DNA of 64,000 nt from Bacillus alkalicellulosilyticus (GTDB lineage Bacteria; Bacillota; Bacilli; Bacillales; Bacillaceae_F): NCBI RefSeq assembly GCF_002019795.1, contig NZ_KV917381.1, forward strand, positions 71,008-135,007, given 5' to 3'. The translations under genes were made by a program, and so were the position numbers. The notes under the pieces were generated by a model that was not told where the DNA came from, did not search any database, and saw nothing but the letters and a program-made list of their open reading frames with translations. This document shows positions 31,138-38,638 of the stretch, one piece after another (position 1 is the first letter of the stretch; each line of letters begins with the position of its first letter).

Positions 31138-32493
31138 ATGAAAAAGTGGAAAGTGTCTATTGTTATGGTTTTGTTAACGGTTTTGGTCTTAGGCGCATGT
31201 AAAAATATTGACGAGTATGAAGATGATGAAACCGTAGAAGTATCTAATCCAGTAGTAAATGAGGACCAGGAGTTAGAGCTAATCCTGCGTCATCTGTACT
31301 CACCAGAAGATTCTGGTGGTAACCAAGCACGAAGAGAGATGTTTGATATTATTGAAGAAAAGACAGGTGTAAAGGTGACGTTGGATGAAGGCACAAGAGA
31401 TGGGTATGAAGCTATTCTTAGCAACGAAGCAAATCGTAATGAATTACCACATATTATTGAAATGTATACGACGCAACATGGAACTTTTTTTTACGAGGAT
31501 TACGAACACTTGTTGGATTTGACAGACTTTTTAAAAGATAGTGGTTTGATGGAACAGTTTCATACATTAGCTGATTTTACAATAGACGACCGAGTATATG
31601 GCTTACCAGAAAGAGGGAGCACGGTACAATTGTTTTATAACAAGGAACTCATAGAGAAACTGGGTGGGGTACCAGAATCGTGGGAAGATTTAATAGAAAC
31701 AATGGAGGCAGCGAGTCGCGCTGGATATAATCCTCTTTTATTAGATGATGTTGGGTTTTCAGCCTTCAGTTTGTTAGAAGGGGTTCTGCAGCAAACCGTA
31801 TCTAATGAGAAGTTGCTTGACCTAATGAGTGGTGATGCAAAGTGGACAGATGCTGAATTTGTTGCCACATTTGAGTTGCTGGAAGCGCTTAAACCGTTAA
31901 ATATATCTCAAGTGAATGGAAATCCATTGGAACTTATTCAGGCATTTTTATCTGAGGATACTGTATTTGCGTACTCAAATGATTGGTTGCTAGGAGTACT
32001 ATCTATGGATGAATATGCTCATATGCAAGGTAATATCGGAATGATATCATTGCCTACTGTAGCTGGGGGGCTAGTTGAACAGTCATCTGTCCATGGTAGC
32101 TTTCCTTTTGGTTATGTGTTTCGTGGGAATGTTACAGAAGAAGAGGAAAGAATGATATATCAATTTATTGAAGCATTATGGTCTGAAGAAATGATGTTTG
32201 ATCAGTATGCACAATATGGTCATTTACCTGCAATACGTGTGGAAACCACTACGGACAATGAATTGTTTCAGGAAATCATCAATACAACCAATGAAGCAGA
32301 ACGTGTTTTTCCTGGAATAAAAGAGTTCATTTCCTATGCAGGTAAAAATAGTTATGATCCGTTCTTATACGAATCGGAAACAAGTAAAATACTTAACCGC
32401 TTTATATTTGAGAATCGGTCCACCGAAGAAACATTGGAAGCTATGCAAAGCTATCATGAGCGGGTACTAAAGGAAGCCAACCTTATTGAGTAG
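31138..32493 (+). CDS. extracellular solute-binding lipoprotein, sugar type
   Basis: The 451-aa lipoprotein has a signal peptide ending VLVLGAC (Cys21), an acidic linker and a family 1 solute-binding fold: EKLGGVPESWEDLIETMEAASRAGYNPLLL and the C-terminal lobe with PAIRV and QYAQYGHLP are typical of carbohydrate-binding subunits. I start at MKKWKVS, preceded by ATAGGGGG, rather than at the longer start at 31102. It is followed 21 bp later by a full-length paralogue. No ABC permease or ATPase for sugars is nearby, so the partner must be elsewhere or the proteins work alone. Confidence 0.85.
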   Translation: MKKWKVSIVMVLLTVLVLGACKNIDEYEDDETVEVSNPVVNEDQELELILRHLYSPEDSGGNQARREMFDIIEEKTGVKVTLDEGTRDGYEAILSNEANRNELPHIIEMYTTQHGTFFYEDYEHLLDLTDFLKDSGLMEQFHTLADFTIDDRVYGLPERGSTVQLFYNKELIEKLGGVPESWEDLIETMEAASRAGYNPLLLDDVGFSAFSLLEGVLQQTVSNEKLLDLMSGDAKWTDAEFVATFELLEALKPLNISQVNGNPLELIQAFLSEDTVFAYSNDWLLGVLSMDEYAHMQGNIGMISLPTVAGGLVEQSSVHGSFPFGYVFRGNVTEEEERMIYQFIEALWSEEMMFDQYAQYGHLPAIRVETTTDNELFQEIINTTNEAERVFPGIKEFISYAGKNSYDPFLYESETSKILNRFIFENRSTEETLEAMQSYHERVLKEANLIE

Positions 32494-32514
32494 TGTAGGT
32501 GGAGGGGGAACATA

Positions 32515-33834
32515 ATGAGAAGATGGAAACTGTCTGTTGTCATCGTTTTGATAACTGTTTTGTTTTTAGGGGCCTGCAAGAGTATTGAGGATTATGAAGA
32601 AGAACCAAATTTAGAAGTGTCGGATCCTCTGTCAAATGAAGAAAACGAGGAATTAAGGGTTCGTCATTTTTATTCTGAGCAGGATAGTAATCGGTTAACG
32701 GAAATGATAAAAAAAGTTGAGGAGAGAACAGGTGTTACTATGACACTGAACCCTCAGGGAACGATTGAGTATGAGGCACTTCTTAAAAATGAATTGTCTC
32801 GGAGGGAATTGCCACATATCATTGAAATTTACTCCAGTTCCTCCAGTTCTTTTGTTAGTGAAGAAAGAGATCATTTATTGGATCTGACAGACTTTCTAGA
32901 AGAAAGTGGACTGATGGATCAGTTTTATTCGTTGGATAGCTTTACAATAGACGACCGTATATATGGTCTACCCTTTAGTGGAAGCACAAACCATTTATTC
33001 TATAATGAAGAACTCCTTGAAGAATTAGGAGGAGTGCCGCAAACATGGGATGAATTCATAGATAGGATGGAGGAAGCGAGTCGCGCAGGCTATACGCCTA
33101 TTGTCTTTGATGAGTATGGAAGTGAAATCCTCAGTTTGTTCGAAGGGGTTTTGCAACGGACAGCAGGCAAAGAGAAGATGGATAACCTTATGAATGGGCA
33201 AGCGAAGTGGACAGATGCTGAATTTGTTTTTGCATTTGAGGTCATGGAAAGCATGACAAAGATAGATGTTTCCCTATTAGGTACAGAGCTCGATGGAGAT
33301 CCAATGGAGCTCATAGAGGCATTTTTAACAGAAGATATTTTGTTTATTTATACGGGTGATTTCTTAGCCAACATACAGTCTAGTGACGAGTTTGCTCATA
33401 TGGACGGCAACATTGGGGTCATGGCCTTACCACCTGTACCAGGGGCACAAGGTGATCCGTCCTCTATTCCTGGAAACTTCCTATATGGTTTCGTCTTTCG
33501 TGCAGATGTAACGGAAATAGAAGAACAAATGATTTATCAATTTATTGAAACGTTATGGTCGGAAGAATTTCTGTTAGATTATAACCTTAATTATGGATTT
33601 ATACCTGCCTTACGTGTCGAACCAGCTATGAACAATGAACTGTTACGTGAGGTTATCAAAAAAACGAATGAAGCAACTAGTGTGTTTCCTGAGTTGAGAT
33701 CTGTCATTTCGTATGAGTACCAACAGGAAATTAGGAATGTATTAAAAGGTTTTATGGACGGTAAGCAATCTGTTAATGAAGCAACGGAAGCGTTGCAAAA
33801 GTACCATGAGGAGATACTTTCAAAGGTGGAGTAG
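32515..33834 (+). CDS. extracellular solute-binding lipoprotein, tandem paralogue
   Basis: This 439-aa lipoprotein is homologous along its whole length to the one just upstream: the same start (RRWKLSVVIVLITVLFLGAC), the same HLLDLTDFLEESGLMDQF and ASRAGYTPIVFDEYG segments, and the same C-terminal ending of the KYHEEIL type. The lipobox is LGAC. ATG follows GGTGGAGGGGG. The two genes form one transcription unit that ends at a hairpin at 33866. Sequence differences in the ligand-side segments suggest that the pair may bind different sugars. Confidence 0.85.
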   Translation: MRRWKLSVVIVLITVLFLGACKSIEDYEEEPNLEVSDPLSNEENEELRVRHFYSEQDSNRLTEMIKKVEERTGVTMTLNPQGTIEYEALLKNELSRRELPHIIEIYSSSSSSFVSEERDHLLDLTDFLEESGLMDQFYSLDSFTIDDRIYGLPFSGSTNHLFYNEELLEELGGVPQTWDEFIDRMEEASRAGYTPIVFDEYGSEILSLFEGVLQRTAGKEKMDNLMNGQAKWTDAEFVFAFEVMESMTKIDVSLLGTELDGDPMELIEAFLTEDILFIYTGDFLANIQSSDEFAHMDGNIGVMALPPVPGAQGDPSSIPGNFLYGFVFRADVTEIEEQMIYQFIETLWSEEFLLDYNLNYGFIPALRVEPAMNNELLREVIKKTNEATSVFPELRSVISYEYQQEIRNVLKGFMDGKQSVNEATEALQKYHEEILSKVE

Positions 33835-33865
33835 TTACTAATCGTAATAATAAACCTGTTTAAAG

Positions 33866-33914
33866 ACTATCAGCCTGGCAATGACTTATGCCATTATCCG
33901 GCTGGTGGTTTTTA
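33866..33914 (+). terminator. intrinsic terminator of the binding-protein operon
   Basis: CAGCC (33871-33875) pairs with GGCTG, with inner TGGCA/TGCCA pairing, followed by GGTTTTTATT. It overlaps the end of a small minus-strand frame. Confidence 0.65.
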
Positions 33915-33998
33915 TTCTTCTTTATTAAATAACGCGTTACTTGATGTGATAAGTTGTTGTTCAAACTCCTTCTCAAGGTTACTCCCAATAAGTCTCAT
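33912..33998 (-). CDS. 28-aa small protein, unknown
   Basis: The frame reads MRLIGSNLEKEFEQQLITSSNALFNKEE. It has a perfect ribosome site (GAGGAGG) 7 bases before the ATG and a charged amphipathic composition. It is too short to assign. The sequence looks like the first 28 residues of a larger protein, so it may be the start of a truncated gene, or a small peptide. It lies between the operon terminator and the DnaA-box cluster. Confidence 0.4.
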   Translation of the reverse strand: MRLIGSNLEKEFEQQLITSSNALFNKEE

Positions 33999-34034
33999 AC
34001 CAATACCTCCTCATTAAGTAAAAGAAAACTATAA

Positions 34035-34200
34035 ATATCCACAAGCAAATTTACATCTAGATAATTTGTTTGAGTAAATTGTTTATAGTTATCCCAAATC
34101 ACTAGTCACTTTCCACAAAATTATCCCCAAAAAGCGTAAAAATATAGGTTATCCACAGCGAAAAATAGGAAGGTCTTTAAAAAATGTACATTTATCAACA
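34035..34200 (+). other. cluster of DnaA-box-like sequences
   Basis: Against the DnaA-box consensus TTATNCACA, all on the plus strand: TTATCCACA (34149-34157) is perfect; ATATCCACA (34035-34043), TTATCCCCA (34121-34129) and TTATCAACA (34192-34200) each have one change; TTATCCCAA (34089-34097) and CTTTCCACA (34109-34117) have two. The stretch is AT-rich and has no gene. Confidence 0.55.
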
Positions 34201-34275
34201 ATTAAGGAGTTTTAAGATAGAAAAAAGGAGAAAGAGGATGGCAAGGTAATACAACCTCATATCATCCCCTTCAAC

Positions 34276-34587
34276 TTACTTATCTAACAAAATGTAATCG
34301 ATTTCTTGAAAGCTATTTACTTCTACTTTCCATCGTTTTTCAACAAACGCTTGATGATCTGGGTGCTCATTATACGTTTGATAATCTTCTTCATTATTAA
34401 ATTCCATCGAAAATCCAAAGTCAAAGTCTGTTTTGGCGCTAACTTGCTTTAGCACTTCAAAGTTTCTAACTACAGGAATAGCACTTAATATGTCTAATCC
34501 ATCCTTTAAAAATGTCTTAGTTTCTTTTGACTCAAGAGGATGCTTTAACGTGAAAAATGCCATATGTTTAATAACACCGTTTTCCAT
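34276..34587 (-). CDS. Dabb-family stress-responsive alpha/beta barrel protein
   Basis: The 103-aa protein shows the Dabb pattern of small dimeric ferredoxin-like barrels: IKHMAFFTLKHPLESKE at the start, the DILSAIPVVRNFEVLKQVS helix-strand region, DFDFGFSMEFNNEEDYQTYNEHPDHQAFVEK in the middle and a final strand DYILL. Members include stress-induced proteins and aromatic polyketide or alkane-tailoring enzymes; no function can be deduced here. ATG follows GGAGGGATTTC. The gene stands alone with the DnaA-box cluster on one side and a long non-coding stretch on the other. Confidence 0.85.
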   Translation of the reverse strand: MENGVIKHMAFFTLKHPLESKETKTFLKDGLDILSAIPVVRNFEVLKQVSAKTDFDFGFSMEFNNEEDYQTYNEHPDHQAFVEKRWKVEVNSFQEIDYILLDK

Positions 34588-35009
34588 AGAAATCCCTCCT
34601 TATAAGCTTTCGTATCTCAAAGAGTACCATTATATTATTACAGGTATTGGTAAGTAATGCAATAAAGGGAATCAACGCTAATATAATGATTTAGTAAATA
34701 ATTTTCGTGAATGTTACGAATGGTTACGAAAAATTTAGATATACCCATAAAAATTAAAGAAAGACGTTGTTTTTTGTGTCAAAATATAAACTTGTTTCGG
34801 TTAATAGATGAAAATGCTAGATATCCGTGTTAAATTCATGTAAACTATTACTTAGAGTTTCGTTTGCGAAGCTACATTTGTTGTTACGAAAGCGGTTTAG
34901 CAAATTAAGTTAGTTTTTTTTAAAAACTATTGTACATAGGATAATTTTCAATAATGGACAGAATTTTTTATAAACGTTTAATAAACTACGAAAAAAAGAG
35001 GATTAGACT
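34588..35009. other. 422-bp non-coding region before the SDR gene
   Basis: AT-rich sequence with no gene seen. It contains three copies of GTTACGAA (34713-34720, 34723-34730, 34883-34890) and, 23 bp before the SDR start, the perfect palindrome GTTTAATAAAC (34976-34986). No convincing SigA promoter was found. Confidence 0.6.
34976..34986. promoter_or_regulatory. palindromic site GTTTAATAAAC
   Basis: A perfect GTTTA-A-TAAAC palindrome in the leader of the SDR gene. Near copies lie at 30825 and 30854 before the solute-binding genes. Confidence 0.4.
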
Positions 35010-35702
35010 ATGAACATTTTTATTACAGGTGCAAGTCGAGGACTGGGATATGAGTTAACAAAGGCATCACTTCAAGGTGGTCATAATGTAATTGCTGGTG
35101 TACGAAACATTACCGGCCAACTTCAATTGTTAACGGAACAGTTCCCTGGTCAATTAACTTTAGTAACGTTAGATGTAACTAGTGAAGAGAATTTAAGAAC
35201 TCTTTCTGAAACCTTAAAACAAAAACAAATACCGCTGCATGCGATTATTAATAATGCTGGTATATTGTTAGGTCGAGGGCAAACAATAGAAACTCTATCC
35301 CTAGAAGAAGTCAAATTAACGTATGACATTAACGTTATAGGGCCAATGAATGTTATAAAGCATCTTCTCCCAATGATGTCCCGAGAATCACGGGGAGTTA
35401 TTATCAACGTTTCGTCTGAAGCTGGAAGTATTACAAATGCATATGGTGGCGATTTTTCATATGCTACTTCAAAGACAGCACTTAATATGTATACGAAACA
35501 GTTGAGGAGTTACCTTGGAGAAACCATGATTCGTGTGTTTGCGATTCATCCTGGTTGGATGAAAACAGAAATGGGCGGAGACCAAGCGCCAGGGGACCCG
35601 AAGGAAAGTGCATCTGATATTCTTAGTATTGTTGAAGGAAAAACAACTATTCCTAATGACTCCTTCTTTGTCGATACTAAGGGTCAAAATATGCCTATTT
35701 AG
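35010..35702 (+). CDS. SDR-family NAD(P)-dependent oxidoreductase
   Basis: The 230-aa protein has the classical short-chain dehydrogenase features: the cofactor loop TGASRGLGYE (residues 6-15), NNAGILLG, the catalytic Ser in INVSSEAGS and the YATSK catalytic Tyr-Lys pair. The C-terminus (FAIHPGWMKTEMGGDQAPGDPKESA) is also typical. ATG is preceded by AAGAGGATTAG. The substrate is not predictable. The next gene, 116 bp downstream, is a GH1 beta-glucosidase. A shared palindrome with the binding-protein operon hints at a common sugar-related control. Confidence 0.9.
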   Translation: MNIFITGASRGLGYELTKASLQGGHNVIAGVRNITGQLQLLTEQFPGQLTLVTLDVTSEENLRTLSETLKQKQIPLHAIINNAGILLGRGQTIETLSLEEVKLTYDINVIGPMNVIKHLLPMMSRESRGVIINVSSEAGSITNAYGGDFSYATSKTALNMYTKQLRSYLGETMIRVFAIHPGWMKTEMGGDQAPGDPKESASDILSIVEGKTTIPNDSFFVDTKGQNMPI

Positions 35703-35818
35703 TTTCATTTAATAGGCATAAATGTAACGATTCATATCATTAAACGGTTTTATCGGGGTAATACTAACCTTATCTTGTTTTATCTCGTTAAATATAAAAA
35801 ATAAGGAGTGCATATTAT

Positions 35819-37165
35819 ATGGCAATTATTCAATTTCCGAAAGACCTAAAGTGGGGTACTGCAACCGCTTCTTATCAAATTGAAGGTGCTGCTCATGAAG
35901 ATGGTCGTGGCCTTTCAATTTGGGATACATTCTCTAGAACGCCTGGTAAAGTATATAATGGTGACAATGGAGATATAGCGTGTGATAGCTATCATCGCTA
36001 TGAAGAAGACATTGCATTAATGAAAGACTTAGGAATTACTACATATCGTTTTTCTGTGGCATGGCCAAGAATTTTTCCAAATGGAACTGGTGAAGTTAAC
36101 CAAGCTGGGCTTGATTTCTATCACCGTTTTGTTGATGCTCTTGTTGAAGCAGGAATTGAGCCTATGTGTACACTTTATCATTGGGACCTTCCTCAAGCGC
36201 TACAAGACAAAGGCGGCTGGGATAATAGAGAAACGATCGATGCTTTTGTAAACTATTCAGAAGTGATGTTTAAAGAGTTCGAAGGGAAAATTGACAACTG
36301 GATTACTTTTAATGAGCCTTGGTGTTCGTCTTTCCTTTCTAACTTCATTGGAGCGCATGCACCTGGACATACAGATTTACAACTAGCTACCAATGTAGCT
36401 CATCATTTACTGGTTGCACATGGTAAAGCCGTTCAAAAGTTTAGAGAGCTTGGAATTAAAGGACAAATTGGGTATGCGCCAAACGTTGAATGGAATGAGC
36501 CATACAGTAACAAACAAGAAGACATCGATGCTTGTAAAAGAGCGAGTGCATTCTTTATTGAGTGGTTCTTTGATCCAGTATTTAAAGGGTCTTATCCGCA
36601 ATTCATGATAGATTGGTTTGAGAAAAAAGGGGTTAAAGTTCCTGTCTTAGATGGAGACCTTGAGATTATCAATCAACCGATTGACTTCCTTGGAATTAAC
36701 TACTATACAGGAAGTGTAGGCCGCTATAAAGAAAATGAAGGATTATTCGATCATGAGCGAGTGGACAGAGGATACGAGAAAACAGATATCGGTTGGAACA
36801 TTTATCCTGATGGATTTTACAATGTGTTGAAATACATTTCAGATAATTATGGCCAAATCCCAATTTACATCACAGAAAATGGTTCTTGTTATAATGATGA
36901 GCCACAACAAGATGGCAAGGTACATGACTATGGTCGTTTAAATTACCTTCGTCAACATTTAACAGCATTAAACCGTGCTATCGAATCGGGTGTTAACATC
37001 AAAGGATATATGACGTGGTCATTATTAGATAATTTTGAATGGGCTGAAGGCTATAAAATGCGCTTTGGTATCGTTCATGTTAACTATCGTACATTAGAGC
37101 GTACTCCAAAAGAGAGTTACTACTGGTATAAAAAATTCTTAGAAAATAAATGGTTTGAAGTATAA
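35819..37165 (+). CDS. glycoside hydrolase family 1 beta-glucosidase
   Basis: GH1 enzymes cut terminal beta-glucosides such as cellobiose, or 6-phospho-beta-glucosides. The 448-aa protein begins FPKDLKWGTATASYQIEGA. The acid/base Glu166 is in TFNEPW and the nucleophile Glu353 is in ITENG. Other conserved segments are YRFSVAWPRIFP, CTLYHWDLPQALQ and WSLLDNFEWAEGY. The last motif followed by KMRFG and the absence of a KKS-type phosphate-binding motif fits a true beta-glucosidase rather than a phospho-enzyme. There is no signal peptide, so it acts in the cytoplasm on imported sugar, consistent with the sugar-binding lipoproteins nearby. Confidence 0.93.
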   Translation: MAIIQFPKDLKWGTATASYQIEGAAHEDGRGLSIWDTFSRTPGKVYNGDNGDIACDSYHRYEEDIALMKDLGITTYRFSVAWPRIFPNGTGEVNQAGLDFYHRFVDALVEAGIEPMCTLYHWDLPQALQDKGGWDNRETIDAFVNYSEVMFKEFEGKIDNWITFNEPWCSSFLSNFIGAHAPGHTDLQLATNVAHHLLVAHGKAVQKFRELGIKGQIGYAPNVEWNEPYSNKQEDIDACKRASAFFIEWFFDPVFKGSYPQFMIDWFEKKGVKVPVLDGDLEIINQPIDFLGINYYTGSVGRYKENEGLFDHERVDRGYEKTDIGWNIYPDGFYNVLKYISDNYGQIPIYITENGSCYNDEPQQDGKVHDYGRLNYLRQHLTALNRAIESGVNIKGYMTWSLLDNFEWAEGYKMRFGIVHVNYRTLERTPKESYYWYKKFLENKWFEV

Positions 37166-37174
37166 TAAATGTAG

Positions 37175-37205
37175 AAAAGGTGCCCTCGAGTGGGGCACCT
37201 TTTTA
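37175..37205 (+). terminator. intrinsic terminator after the beta-glucosidase gene
   Basis: AAAAGGTGCCC and GGGCACCTTTT pair perfectly around a short loop, followed by a T-run. Confidence 0.9.
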
Positions 37206-37268
37206 GTGATTAAAGCAGATTTTTCTAAAACGATATTGGACTATTCAAAATAAAACGGCTTTGCCATT

Positions 37269-38123
37269 TTATTCTGCTAAAAATTGTTCTATTAGTTTAA
37301 TCGAGTTTTCAAAATGGTCTCTGTCAAGGCGGACGGCTGCAATCATGACTTCTGCTCTTACATCATGACCGTTAAATATGCTACTATCGGTAATGTCGAT
37401 TCCATAAACCTTTTCTACTGCATCATCTTCAGTTTGTCCAGATATAAATCGATTTTCACTAACGGGCTCATTAAAATGACTCGGTTCAAGTTCTACAAAT
37501 GCTCCAGTCCTATTTAATCTATCAAAATTTTCATAATCTAACACATAGACATCTACAGGATGAGTCGCAAGAATGACCGCACTTTTCTGAATAGCAGCGA
37601 CATCAACAGCATCTTCACCTAAGGGTGAATAACTTAAATCGATACTGATACGTTCCCAGTCGGGTACATTTGCACTAATATAGTCTGCGATCCTGTCAAT
37701 ATCAGATATATAGTAATCACCAACAAACATCATACTAACGTCCTCAGGTGGAAGACTATCCAAAACGGCTTGTTCTTGCTTATGGTCCAAAAAGCCTTGA
37801 ATAGATGTCACTAGAACAATAATAAATAAAACGGCAGCCAATGTGTGATATTTATAATAATAAAAGAAATGATCAAGTTTCTTTAATAATGGATGATTAA
37901 ATCGGCGTGTGTCCTTTGGATTTAAAAATTCATCATCTTTATTAATATGGGCCCAAGCAATAGAATAGGCTCTGTTCACCTCTTCCAAACTAAAGGGCTC
38001 TTCATTTGTTTTGTTACTTTCGGCTTTGTGTTGTCTAATTAATAAAAGGTATTGAGCTTCAAGCTCTTGATTTGTAGCTGTTTCAGCTATCCCTAAAACC
38101 TCATACGCTTTTTTCAAATCCAA
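37269..38123 (-). CDS. membrane protein with an N-terminal J-domain-like region
   Basis: The 284-aa protein begins with DLKKAYEVLGIAETATNQELEAQYLLLIRQHKAESNKTNEEPFSLEEVNRAYSIAWAHI, which has the helix pattern and spacing of a DnaJ J-domain, but the HPD triplet is replaced (RQHKAES). A single membrane helix (LAAVLFIIVLVTSIQGF) is near residue 105, and about 165 residues lie outside. The start is the TTG at 38123, 7 bases after GAGGAGG; an ATG at 38201 is not preceded by one. Without HPD it cannot stimulate an Hsp70. The function is unknown. Confidence 0.75.
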   Translation of the reverse strand: MDLKKAYEVLGIAETATNQELEAQYLLLIRQHKAESNKTNEEPFSLEEVNRAYSIAWAHINKDDEFLNPKDTRRFNHPLLKKLDHFFYYYKYHTLAAVLFIIVLVTSIQGFLDHKQEQAVLDSLPPEDVSMMFVGDYYISDIDRIADYISANVPDWERISIDLSYSPLGEDAVDVAAIQKSAVILATHPVDVYVLDYENFDRLNRTGAFVELEPSHFNEPVSENRFISGQTEDDAVEKVYGIDITDSSIFNGHDVRAEVMIAAVRLDRDHFENSIKLIEQFLAE

Positions 38124-38416
38124 CGTAAGTCCTCCTCTCAAAAAAGGCTCTATTAAATCATATAAAAAATATAGTTTAAATGGAACCCGTAGGATTTTCA
38201 TTCACGAAAATGAATATTATTTCCCAGTAAATTAATTTTCTACCGATAAATGTAGGTTCTATCGTTAATAGTGTGCTAATTATCCCTGTTAATTAAAACA
38301 CAATATCAGATATATGTTGACAAGACCCAAGCTTAAGTAAGCTAGTCAAAGTAAAATATGTATTACGATTCAGTAATCGATTACAGTCACCTAATCTAAT
38401 TGTCTCATAAATAAGG

Positions 38417-38442
38417 GGAGAGCGCCATAAAAGGCGCTCTCC
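38417..38442 (-). terminator. intrinsic terminator of the YjcZ-type gene
   Basis: GGAGAGCGCC and GGCGCTCTCC form a perfect 10-bp stem with a TTTTAT loop on the minus strand, followed by CCTTATTT. Confidence 0.8.
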
Positions 38443-38453
38443 AAATTATAATC

Positions 38454-38546
38454 CTAGCACCAAGCTGCTCCAACAATTACTAACAGAATGAAGAGTACAA
38501 CGATTAACGCAAACCCCCCAGTAAATCTGTGACCATAACCACTCAT
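38454..38546 (-). CDS. YjcZ-family sporulation-associated small membrane protein
   Basis: The 30-aa product reads MSGYGHRFTGGFALIVVLFI then LLVIVGAAWC. A short Gly-rich polar head is followed by one membrane helix and a terminal Trp-Cys, the pattern of the YjcZ family of very small proteins found in Bacillus, often expressed in sporulation. AAAGGGGG lies upstream of the ATG. It has its own terminator at 38417-38442. It is too short for routine ORF calling but is recognisable. Confidence 0.8.
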   Translation of the reverse strand: MSGYGHRFTGGFALIVVLFILLVIVGAAWC

Positions 38547-38638
38547 CGAAAGACCCCCTTTCATCTGACGATACTATATCGTATGAGAAAGGGGGTCTGT
38601 TTGATTAGACAGTATGAGAAAACAAACGAATGTACATG

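Noticed and set aside
35721-35760. Possible catabolite-responsive element before the beta-glucosidase gene
   Set aside because: The best candidates (TGTAACGATTCA and TTAAACGGTTTTAT) do not fit the 14-bp consensus.
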